A DNA stretch of 19,026 nucleotides from assembly GCA_004151065.3 (NCBI GenBank), contig NWUY0300008745.1:48301-67326 (forward strand), written 5' to 3'. Source of the stretch: Larix sibirica. Its lineage: Eukaryota; Streptophyta; Pinopsida; Pinales; Pinaceae. The position numbers and the translations under genes are program-made. The notes under the pieces are model-generated. The model made no database searches and had not been told where the DNA came from. It worked only from the letters and a program-made list of their open reading frames with translations. Shown here piece after piece: positions 1 through 7,649 of this stretch (the first letter of the stretch is position 1; every line of letters begins with the position of its first letter).

Positions 1-168
1 CTCCCTTGCCTGCATGCTTTCTTGCTTGGTAGCAACATTCCAGAGCGTACAAGAGTCCCTGTGAGGTGCCAAAGGCCCTTGCTTTTGGTGTTTATATATA
101 AAAAAAATTAATAAGTGTTGCAGGTTGCTGGAGGGGGCGATGCTTGGGTTTTGGCTGATATATAGGAN
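1..168. other. Left edge segment before the first N
   Basis: No gene is recognised. A pyrimidine-poor AT stretch ending in TGTTGCAG is followed by a short open stretch reading VAGGGDAWVLADI and a stop. It could be a splice acceptor with a terminal exon, but the sequence is too short to judge. The CACTA-type end at 214-231 points leftward, so this segment may instead be the interior of that element. Confidence 0.2.
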
Positions 169-169
169 T
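169..169. other. Single N, possible collapsed gap
   Basis: One undetermined base. The short open frame just upstream stops beside it. The other two N positions in the window coincide with abrupt changes of content, so continuity across this one should not be assumed. Confidence 0.5.
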
Positions 170-213
170 TCTCAAATCCTTTACAAATAGTGGTGCTAAT
201 GTGAGGCTAAAAT

Positions 214-231
214 GCCCTTTTTCTTGTAGTG
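214..231 (+). repeat. CACTA-type terminal inverted repeat (right end of an element lying to the left)
   Basis: The plus strand ends in TTTTTCTTGTAGTG. Its reverse complement begins CACTACAAGAAAAAGG, which matches the canonical plant CACTA (En/Spm) terminal repeat. Because the plus strand ends in GTAGTG, the element body should lie at lower coordinates and run off the window or into the N at 169. No partner CACTACAAGAAA end was seen in the window. The 3-bp target duplication cannot be checked without the other end. Confidence 0.6.
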
Positions 232-239
232 TTTCAAGG

Positions 240-772
240 GAAATGGACTCATATTAATGCTAATTTGGAGGATTCAACCATTTAAAAATCCAATTATAAC
301 CTTAAGAGGATCAAGAATAAGACTATAGAGTGGGAGAAGAAAATATTGCAAGTCTCTTTAGGTCAAATATAAGTGGTATCTTCTTGAAAGAAGAATTAGG
401 GAATTTAAAACAATTGAAAGCATCCAAACAAGAATTTTTAGACCTCGAAGAATTGAAATGGAGATACAAGAGTAGAGCGATACTGTTGGAACAGTCAATC
501 AATTCTTCCACATTTATGAAAAATGAAAGGGAATAGTAATTCTTTCATAAAATATGAAGAATGAAGATGGAGGTTAATAAAGTGTTATTCAAGGAACCTA
601 ATAGAGCCAATATAGTTATGATCATTCAGACAATTGCTTTTCTCCCTAGTTTTGTTACTCCTGAACAAAACCAAGTTCTTATGGTAGAGATAACAATGGA
701 TAATTTGAAAAGGGTGATTGATTCCTTTTAGAATGACAACAATCTTGGCCTCTAGATGGTTGGCCTATTGAG
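240..772 (+). pseudogene. LINE ORF2 relic, second LINE family, copy A (EN end to RT block 0)
   Basis: This is a decayed non-LTR retrotransposon ORF2 fragment. The first part aligns by eye with copy B (3500-3712), for example the shared AATCCAATTATAA and GAAAGAAGAATTAG. An open stretch at 330-536 corresponds to the linker between endonuclease and RT, including LEELKWRYKSRAILL. Further on, LPSFVTPEQN (about 642-671) and a frame-shifted DGWPIE (755-772) match the segment that leads into RT block 0 (PGPDGWPIE-type) in plant LINEs. Stops and frameshifts interrupt it. It is not a functional gene. The assignment to the LINE superfamily rests on motif order and on the match to copy B. Confidence 0.65.
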
Positions 773-886
773 TAACAGGTATACGCGTGTTTTTTAATTA
801 TATATATTCAGTAGTAAATTTATACAGAATGGTTGCCTAGTACTGGTCCATAATGATTCTGCATAAAGAGCGCTAATAGTTGTCCT
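773..886. other. Spacer, no feature seen
   Basis: AT-rich sequence after the abrupt end of the LINE relic. I see no motif in it beyond a short TATATATA run. Confidence 0.5.
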
Positions 887-1176
887 ATGTTGTTACGGAA
901 GCTTGTAATTCCGTTGGCAGTTGCTTTGCTTATTGGTTTTGACTGGTAATTGATTTGAAACAGTTAAAAATGTGGTTCGACATCCAGGAAGAAGGTAACA
1001 GGAGATAATTCAGAGATCAAGTTTGTTTTGGTTTTATTTGAGCTGTGATTTCTATATCTGATTCGCAGGCTGTGTATCCGTCTTATAAATGGTTTGCAGG
1101 AGAGGCGACGAAGAATAATTCATTTTGGCGACTTCAGACTGAAGGACATTTCAATCCAGTGGTAATTCCAGGTTAA
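887..1176 (+). other. Weak candidate for a two-exon small gene or gene remnant
   Basis: An ATG at 887 opens a hydrophobic stretch (MLLRKLVIPLAVALLIGF, resembling a signal anchor) that runs to a GTAATT donor at 946. A good acceptor, TTCTATATCTGATTCGCAG, ends at 1068 and would define a 123-bp intron. After the acceptor two frames are open. The phase that matches the donor stops at 1163-1165 (51 residues in total). The other frame begins AVYPSYKWFAGEATKNN, stops at 1174-1176 and looks more protein-like, but it does not join this donor in frame. I recognise no family. Chance is a serious alternative in AT-rich DNA. Confidence 0.2.
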
Positions 1177-3260
1177 AAAAGAGGGTTTGCCATGGATGTT
1201 TTTGTTATTTCTTCCCCCGGTTGATTTGTTTGGTTGGTTGGTTGATTTGTTTGGTGGTGAAAATTAGGGCAAAAACTTTACAAGAAACAATCCACGTCCA
1301 AGATCTTATTACATATGTTTAATGCTGCTCGGTTGCCCAGTTAAAAAATTGATGCGATCTCGTCTAGAGCTATGCGAGGATCAAGGTTCTAACCTGGACT
1401 TCGTTTTGATAGTGTTTATATATAAATTGGATGGTGTTTATATACAAAGAAGAGTGCAATGACCCAGTTATATTTATAGGTATTTTTATATTAGAATTTG
1501 GAGTGGAGTAAGATTAATAGTAACTTAATATTATATGATGAAATTATTAATATAAAAATATATTTATTAAAAGAGAAAGAAAAGGAGAACGAACTGCCTT
1601 CTTAAACCACCCTAACTGAAACTATTCAAAAGGGAATCCTAACTAAAGCTTTCTCTTATTACCTTAATGAAATAGCTATTAATTATCAGTTTTCCAGTTC
1701 GTTTTCAAGGGAGGCTTCTCAAGACGCAGCGCGGCAGCCTTCAAAAGGCGGCCTTCTCGTGGAAAATGCCAGGTTCCAATTCTGTAAATGTTTCTATGAA
1801 TTCATTTTATGAATATCTCATTTAATATTGGCATGAGAAAGAAAGATGGCCTCTTTCTATTTTTTTTTATGTTATACATAGCGTGCATAGTGGAGGGAAA
1901 ACGACCTCAAGAGAGCCGATTCTCTGTTTGAATCATTGTTTTTAGTAAATTTATATAAATTCCTGCATTTTGAAGAGATGGGCTCTTAAAAGAGAGCCAC
2001 ATAATTGTTAGATAAGTTTTGTGATTGTGAAATATGTATTTGGCAGGGAAGGGGCGCAGCCCATTGCCATGTAATATATATATTTATGCCTAAGAATAGG
2101 GCATGGTAAGGTATATATATATAATCATATAATTATATAATGCGAATTTAATGATTGTCAATGTGAAAATATTAGTTGTAAGTTAATTATTGTGTGAGAT
2201 TAAACTTTAAAGTGTAATTATGGATGGGAGCTCATTATCCAAACCAAATGTCTAAATCTTGGCAATGAGATTTCAGAGTCATAATGGTTGGGTGGAAAGT
2301 TGTAAGCAAGTTGTAGGCAAGCTTTTAGTCCTCCAAATCTACTTATTTTAGATAAGTATTTTTCAGTTATTATATGATTGTGGTTGAGTTGTAAAATGTT
2401 TTGAATATTCATTCATTTTTGTTATAATAAGATAATGTGTACTTAAATATGTGTATAGGTCTTTATTTGTATTATTTAAAATGGTGTATTCTTTATGGGT
2501 GTATAATGAATCCTTCACCCATGACAAATTGTAATATTGTTTGGGTAATGCTTAATTATATGTTGAGAAATCCTCAAGATTTAGGCTCCTATGAAGAATG
2601 ATAGAGAAACTTGCTTTGCCTACTTATAATGGTTAAATTTTAAGAGACGAGAGTTTGAGAATAAATATTGTCATGATTAAGTTAACTAACCAAATTCTTA
2701 ATGATCCTTAGTTCACACTTGAAAAGGAAATATGAAGGAATCAATGGTGTTGGAAGTATTTAAAAGAAGGTTATGTAAAGGTATATTTAAAGTAAAATGT
2801 TATGTGGAATGGTGTGTTATACTATGGTTGAAATCTCATAAAAAAGAATATTGAATGTAAGTTCCTTTACCATTTGAGAACGTTGGATTGAAAGTTTTAT
2901 ATAAATAAGAGTTGTTATTTGTATAGAGATATTTATAATTCTATATTAGGTGGTTACCCCATAGATAGTTGAGAGGATAGTATATTAGTAAATAAGGATG
3001 TTTACTATTTGGCTATACTTAATGATGATCAATATTAAGGCCTTAAGTTATAAAACAATACCCATGAATGATTATTATTGATTGTAGATCTTAAACCAAC
3101 TATTAGATAAATGATTAAATCTTGGGTTATTTAGTCATCCCATGTTTATGATTACAATGATTCTATAGTTAATGAGACTAACTAAATGGATGTTCAGATG
3201 AATATGTTAATCATCATGCTATCATGAAGTCATTGGGGCTAACTTATTTAGTTGTTGGAC
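1177..3260. other. AT-rich spacer
   Basis: About 2 kb without a supported gene. It contains short TA-rich simple-sequence stretches (around 2078-2137), a GC-richer patch near 1713-1770, and the 29-bp segment at 1893-1921 listed separately. The short open frames here have no recognisable motifs and look random. Confidence 0.5.
1893..1921 (+). repeat. 29-bp exact copy of a LINE copy 2 segment
   Basis: This segment starts GAGGGAAAACGACCTCAAG and is identical for 29 bases to 14010-14038, which lies just after RT motif B of LINE copy 2. The flanks on both sides do not align convincingly, although the upstream GGCCTCTTTCTATTTTTTTTTA vaguely resembles the motif B region. It could be the source of templated filler DNA, a tiny LINE remnant, or an assembly effect. 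Confidence 0.7.
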
Positions 3261-3261
3261 A

Positions 3262-4440
3262 ATGTTTGAGGAAAAAAATTTATACCCCATTTTCCAAAAT
3301 AGTAATGTGGAATTTGGATACATTATAGTTGGAGAAACAATAAAGTTAGTAATAACGACATCTCAAAAAAAACTTAATAAATTTTTAAATGTAGAAGAAT
3401 TAAATCATGAATTGATGAGGGAGGGGTCTCTTGACCATATTCCTCTTTAGTGCCTTTCAAGTTAAATTATCCAATATTTCAAAAACTAATACATGGAGAA
3501 CGAACTCACATTGATGATAGCATGGAGTATTCAACTATAAATCCAATTATAAAAATACAAGGACTCACAAGAGCATATTCAATTCCTAGAAGAGGATATT
3601 GCAAGTCTTTTTAAGTCAAATATAAATGGTATTTTTTTGAAAGAAGAATTAGTGAATTTAAAACAATTGGAAGCATATAAACAAGAACTTTGAGTATGCC
3701 AAATGGAGATGGGTATCAAGTTCACAAATTCAGGGATATACTAAAGGTTGTATGAAAGTGGTGGAATCATGTAAGAAAGTAGGCAAGTTGTCATGTGCTA
3801 TGAATTCTATTTTTTAGTATGGATTTTCAAAAAACATGTTAAGATTTCAAAACAATTTCTCTTTATAATGCAATCTAAAAAATCATCTCAAAGGTGATTT
3901 ATAGAAAACTTAATCTTGTACTTTCTCATGCCATATCATGTGATCGATTTGTATTCCTAAATTAAAGACAAATCCACAAGGCAATTGGTATAACTCAAAA
4001 AGTTATACATTTCTTCTTAAAGTAAGGAAGCTACCTCCTTCATCGTCAACTAAGTGGAAGGTTGTTGGAAGGTACCTCCTTCATCGTCAACTAAGTGGAA
4101 GGTTGTTACTAATTAGTTTTTTTTTTCATACTCATAAATGGAGCTATCACTATTTTATTCCAACTCTATAGATGAATGAAGTAGGGTTATCCTCTCTTCA
4201 TTTATTTTTCTTCAATTTTTAAGGATTTAAGTAAGAATCTCATACATGAAAAATTGATGGCCTGCTGAAAGGAATTAAGATGGCAAATATGTTTTTCCTA
4301 ACTTGTCTATTTTTTAAGAGATGTTGAGGCTATTCATAAGGATGGAATCATATCATTATGCAAAAGCTCATATGGATGGAAATACACGAGTTAATATCTT
4401 CTATATTTGTTTCACAAGATTGGCAGGTCAACCAACTGTT
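3262..4440 (+). pseudogene. LINE ORF2 relic, second family, copy B (EN, linker, RT)
   Basis: A collinear but heavily decayed ORF2. The order is: a degraded endonuclease stretch (IIVGETIKLVIT where a GDFN-type motif is expected, then NVEELNHELMREG); the endonuclease end (ERTHIDD, about 3499-3519, and GLTRAYSIP in place of an SDHxPI-type motif); the linker shared with copy A (3580-3712); RT block 1 (CAMNSIF near 3799, then TISLYNAI and KIISKVIYRKL at 3860-3920); block 2 (RQIHKAIGITQKVIH, 3966-4010); FFILINGAI near 4123; a degraded motif B (GYPLFIYF, about 4186-4209); and a degraded motif C reading FLRDV near 4312. An open frame at 4321-4530 may be the following connection region. Stops are frequent, so it is non-functional. 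Confidence 0.65.
4026..4107 (+). repeat. 41-bp tandem duplication
   Basis: Two adjacent 41-bp units (4026-4066 and 4067-4107) begin GGAAGCTACCTCCTTCATCG and GGAAGGTACCTCCTTCATCG. They differ at one base. The duplication falls where RT motif A of copy B would be, and the single mismatch suggests it arose long after the LINE inserted. Confidence 0.9.
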
Positions 4441-4559
4441 ATAAACTTTTACTGTAATATTGTTAATGCACTTACCTTGGCATTTAACAACTATATATTA
4501 AGAATAAATATTAGTTTCATTTTTTTTTGAAATTAAATTATATATATTTTTAACTTGAA

Positions 4560-4982
4560 TTTATTTAGGAAATATTGTTTTTGGCATTTCAAACTGATTC
4601 ATATTCTATGGGTTGTGAGGCTATGAACTCTATTTTTTTTAGCATTGGTTCACAAGAAGGATGTGCCAAGGTCTTTGAAGATTTCAAATCAAAAAATTTC
4701 TTTCTAGAGAAGTTTACAAGATCATCTCAAAGGTGGTTGATAAAAAACACCTGCTTATACTTTCTTGTCCCATATTAAGTAAACAATTTGAGTACTTGAA
4801 TGGAATACAAATCCATGAAGTAATTGGTATATCTCAAAAGTAAACTACCCTCCATCATCAAATTGGATCTTTCTAAGGCATATAACAAAGTAAGTGGTCA
4901 TGTTTATGACTGATGATACTCCATGATGAATTTTCTTGTGATTTTGTGAACTAGATGATCCCTTACTCATTAATGGATCTAC
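4560..4982 (+). pseudogene. LINE RT relic, second family, copy C
   Basis: Another RT fragment of the family seen in copy B, starting one RT block upstream. It holds EAMNSIFFSI (about 4618-4647), YKIISKVV, then QFEYLNGIQIHEVIGIS in one frame (4679-4843), and after a frameshift IKLDLSKAYNKVS (4857-4895), the classic LINE RT motif A with its aspartate. Remnants of the next block (FSCDFVN) and LINGS (ending about 4981) follow. Motifs B and C are absent. The alignment to copy B by order and wording supports a common family. Confidence 0.7.
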
Positions 4983-4994
4983 TATTTTTTTTCT

Positions 4995-5124
4995 TATGTG
5001 TGTGTGTAATACATATTTATTGTGACCTTAATATTGATATATATCCATAAGAGTTGGAACATATATATCCATATAAAATTTGAAATATAATAATAATAAT
5101 AATAAATAAAAAAATAATAATATT
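4995..5124. repeat. Simple-sequence and AT-rich tract (TG)n then (TAA)n
   Basis: A short TGTGTGTGTG run at about 4997-5007 is followed by an AT-rich stretch that ends in an imperfect (TAA)n tract at about 5087-5124, directly before the N. Low-complexity sequence like this commonly breaks assemblies. Confidence 0.8.
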
Positions 5125-5125
5125 N
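5125..5125. other. Single N at a sharp composition change, probable collapsed gap
   Basis: Left of this base lies a (TAA)n tract. Immediately right of it begins GC-richer former coding sequence. The abrupt change is what a compressed scaffold gap would give. Confidence 0.6.
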
Positions 5126-5530
5126 AAGGTTCATGTTTGTGGTGGCTCGGATGAGCATCAGGGCCTTGCGGCTTCCCTCACTGTGGTGGATGACCACCTG
5201 ACTATACTGGATGCCCAATTCACGTCTTAAAAAATGAGAACTTTGAAATTAAGCAGGCTCTGCAGCCTCTGAGCATCATGGAGCAGGCAGCTCGGCTGGA
5301 GGCGCGCAACAACAATGGCATTCTCAGTGCGAAGGTGGACAATCTCTCGGCGGTTATGGATGGTGGGTGCTCCTGCCAAAACCTGGATGCCCAAATCAGA
5401 GCGGTTCGTGGCATCGCAACGATAAATTAGGGCAAGGTGGATAGCATGCACAAGGAGATTGGGGAACTGAAGTTGGATTTGCTGAGCAGTGTAGAAGCTG
5501 GAAACAAGAAAGCTGCGTTCTGGAACTAGC
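5126..5530 (+). pseudogene. Coiled-coil coding remnant, probably the C-terminus of a retroelement protein
   Basis: A former reading frame of about 130 codons begins at the N and ends with AAFWN and a TAG (5528-5530). A one-base loss near 5227 shifts the frame after DDHLTILDAQFTS, and an in-frame TAG interrupts it at 5428-5430. The sequence is rich in heptad-like alternation of hydrophobic and charged residues (EQAARLEARNNN, AKVDNLSAV, KEIGELKLDLLSSVEA), which suggests a long coiled coil. I do not recognise a named family. It is followed by a 3'-UTR-like tail ending in a TTTTTATTAATACAAAAATC-type sequence seen at plant LINE ends, so it is plausibly the distal coding part of a third, 5'-missing LINE family. 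The opposite-strand open frames over this interval are shadows. Confidence 0.5.
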
Positions 5531-5850
5531 AAGCTATCAGGGTTTTTTGGAATTTTTGTATAGTCTGGGTATATGGGTCACTCTACCTATAAATAGTCCT
5601 ATATTTCGCCATGGTTCTGTCTGAATTTTCTTGTCATGTTGACGACAGTATGAATTCCGTAGGTCTGTTGTAATTCTGGAAGTTCAAGTTCTGTCCTAAG
5701 TCTCCTTTCGGTTGAATTTTAACGGTGAATTGTAAAAGATGATGGCTAAAATATGTTAGCTCTCCACTGTTGGGAAGCAACATGTTCTTACACTGTGTAA
5801 TTCAGCTTCTGCCATCTTTTTATTAATACAAAAATCTCTTAACCATTTTC
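5531..5850 (+). other. 3'-UTR-like tail of the coiled-coil element
   Basis: Non-coding sequence of mixed composition follows the stop codon. It ends with CATCTTTTTATTAATACAAA and an A-rich run from about 5852. It fits the 3' end of a non-LTR element, but no target-site duplication can be tested because the 5' side is behind the N. Confidence 0.4.
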
Positions 5851-6470
5851 GTAAAAAAAATAAAATGTTTAAATTAAAAAAAGATAAAAATGAAAAACAA
5901 AAAAAATCATTTAATTTTAAAATATATTCATTTTAATTTTGTAATAATTGTGATCTATTTTAATTATGTAATAATTTGATTAAACCAAATTAATATAACA
6001 AATAATGATTTTCAATAATAAAAAAATTAAATTTACATATTTTGAAAATTGATTTAAAATCAAATATATTATTTTCCAACTTTAATATCAATTAATTTAA
6101 CGTGAAGCAAAAACTATCGAACCTACTTTGAGAGGTTGGTTCCTTTCTTTGATAAGGACTCACAATGAAATATTTTTGTTTGTATTAAGAATCATGTTTT
6201 TTCATATATCAACCATGTTGGTTCAATGCTACAGCTTATAATTGCAAGTCAACCATTTAAGTACTTTTTAATTTTACACTTCCAAGGTGATTGAATCATA
6301 CTTGGCTAGCAAGTAATGCAATCTATTCATATGTATGAATGGTGATGTTTTGTCGTTTATGGTGAAAGCCATGTAAACATTTAAGTTTAATTGTGGCATT
6401 GTATAACAACTTAGATTTATGAAAATTAAGATAATTCAAATTTCTCTATGTTAAGGCTTTCAAGCTTAGT
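5851..6470. other. Very AT-rich spacer
   Basis: A-rich then mixed AT sequence. I see no gene, motif or long repeat here. Confidence 0.5.
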
Positions 6471-6560
6471 GTGCATGTAATTAGAATGTTACATGAATGA
6501 ATCTTCTTTTTAATTGTGCATGTAATTCGAACGTTAGGTAGATGAATCATTTTATCATGT
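6471..6560 (+). repeat. Degenerate tandem pair, period about 45 bp
   Basis: GTGCATGTAATTAGAATGTT at 6471 recurs as GTGCATGTAATTCGAACGTT at 6516, each followed by a related GATGAATCAT/GAATGAATCTT stretch. It looks like an old local duplication. Confidence 0.6.
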
Positions 6561-6595
6561 ATGAATAAATTTTACAATTAGGCACGGTAGTAGTA

Positions 6596-6742
6596 TTAAC
6601 TAGCAATAATCATATGTGTTTGAATACGTCGATAGGTGTATATTTGGCACATTAATAATGTTTTTCTTATAGAATGTGCTATATATACACTTATCACCGT
6701 ATTCAGACACATTAATATTATTAATGTGGTTGTTGCTAGTAA
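6596..6742. mobile_element. Imperfect foldback (MITE-like inverted repeat)
   Basis: The left arm (TTAACTAGCAA at 6596, then TGTGTTTGAATACGTCGATA) pairs with the reverse complement of the right arm (TTGCTAGTAA ending at 6742, and CACTTATCACCGTATTCAGA). The inner arms of about 40 bp (6614-6653 and 6673-6712) flank a loop of about 19 bp. The right arm has about 13 extra bases near 6713-6730 that the left arm lacks. The size and architecture fit a small non-autonomous foldback transposon. The terminal base and target duplication are not clear, so the superfamily is unassigned. Confidence 0.55.
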
Positions 6743-6944
6743 CCGCTGGACTTGGAGACATATCTCCAAAGTATTAATAAAATAATATTATTTAAATACT
6801 TATAATTTATAATAATTAATTAAAAATAATATGATTAAATTATAATATCATATTATGATGAGGTGTAGAACTATATAATAATATTTCAAAATAATTAAGA
6901 AATATTAATAAAAAAATATTTTTAATGGACACCTTTTTTTTCAA
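6743..6944. other. AT-rich spacer
   Basis: Nearly pure A/T sequence with many TAATAT motifs. No feature is seen. Confidence 0.5.
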
Positions 6945-7200
6945 GGCGAAAAAAAACATCTTTTATTAAAGGAAAAGATGTAACATGGAGATTACAAAAA
7001 GCTAAGTTCAGAACTGACAATCTCGTCGATCGACTGAACAAAATGACCAAAATCGTCTGCATACAAACCAAAGTTCGAAAGACTACTTTATTCAGCACGT
7101 CGTTACATTTAGATCAACTCTATCCAAGATACATTTCACATATATCACAAAAAACAAAAAGTTCAGCTTCCCCTAACAGGCCTCACAGCGGATTATAATT
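6945..7200 (-). mobile_element. Candidate minus-strand LINE 3' tail
   Basis: Read on the minus strand, this segment ends TTTTTGTAATCTCCATGTTA, then CATCTTTTCCTTTAATAAAA and a poly-T/poly-A-like run. The arrangement TTGTAAT, CCATGT(T)AAC or TTAC, TTTT, AATAA resembles the 3' end of LINE copy 2 on the plus strand (16567-16600, TTGTAATGGAATCCATGTAA). No coding sequence is visible upstream on the minus strand. It may be a 5'-truncated insertion of a related LINE, the only recognisable element on the minus strand here. Confidence 0.4.
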
Positions 7201-7227
7201 TTTTTGAAGAATCACATTTTCGCCTGC

Positions 7228-7468
7228 GAGGTTTCTTGGAGCGTGTTCTTGGAGCAAAGTTCTTGGCGCAGCGTGGATTGTGAACACTGAGTTGCATCCC
7301 CCGGAGCAGCTAGCAGCTGGCGAGTGCAAACTGATTTGATTTTAGCCTTGGGTTAAGGTGATTATTTTCTTTAGGTTCCCTCCCGGCCTCTGGGCAGGCT
7401 TTCCATCGGCGAGTAAAGATTAAGGTGGCCAGGGCAGAGGCTCAGCTCTGACCTGCGATTTTGATAGC
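7228..7468 (+). promoter_or_regulatory. 5' UTR of LINE copy 1
   Basis: This 241-bp leader is alignable over its whole length with the leader of copy 2 (10469-10711). It includes CATCCCCCGGAGCA, CTCCCGGCCTCTGGGCA and GGCAGAGGCTCA. Sequence upstream of the shared start is unrelated between copies, which marks the true element 5' end. Full-length LINEs usually carry an internal promoter in this region, but no specific promoter motif was identified. Confidence 0.7.
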
Positions 7469-7649
7469 ATGGCCTCTGGTGGGGGCATTGATCCTTCTCT
7501 CACTCTGAACGAGATCCTAGCATTTAGGAATCTGATTGCAGCAAGTGGTAAGAGAAAACAAGGCGACTCTTCCCAGAAATTTGTCAAGAAACTTGAAAAC
7601 ATTCCCACTGTAGCTTTACCTGAAGCTGAATCTTGCAGATCTGCCCTGA
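7469..7649 (+). pseudogene. LINE copy 1 ORF1, truncated after about 60 codons
   Basis: The frame starts at the ATG in GCATGGCC, a favourable plant start context and the same start as ORF1 of copy 2. It encodes the N-terminal leader (IDPSLTLNEILAFRNLIAAS), closely matching copy 2. At 7649/7650 the sequence jumps from ORF1 to the endonuclease of ORF2, and the ORF1 frame then stops at 7661-7663. The DUF4283-like domain and CCHC knuckle are therefore gone. It cannot make a functional nucleic-acid-binding protein. Confidence 0.8.

Noticed and set aside
1340-1397. tRNA or SINE box B-like GGTTCTAACCTGG
   Set aside because: No convincing box A at the right distance, no stem pairing, and no visible copy elsewhere in the window.
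1980-2001. Short inverted repeat GGCTCT / AGAGCC
   Set aside because: Only six paired bases; too short to be meaningful in AT-rich DNA.
2218-2412. Minus-strand 64-codon open frame
   Set aside because: No motif, no favourable composition, no partner in the region; expected by chance.
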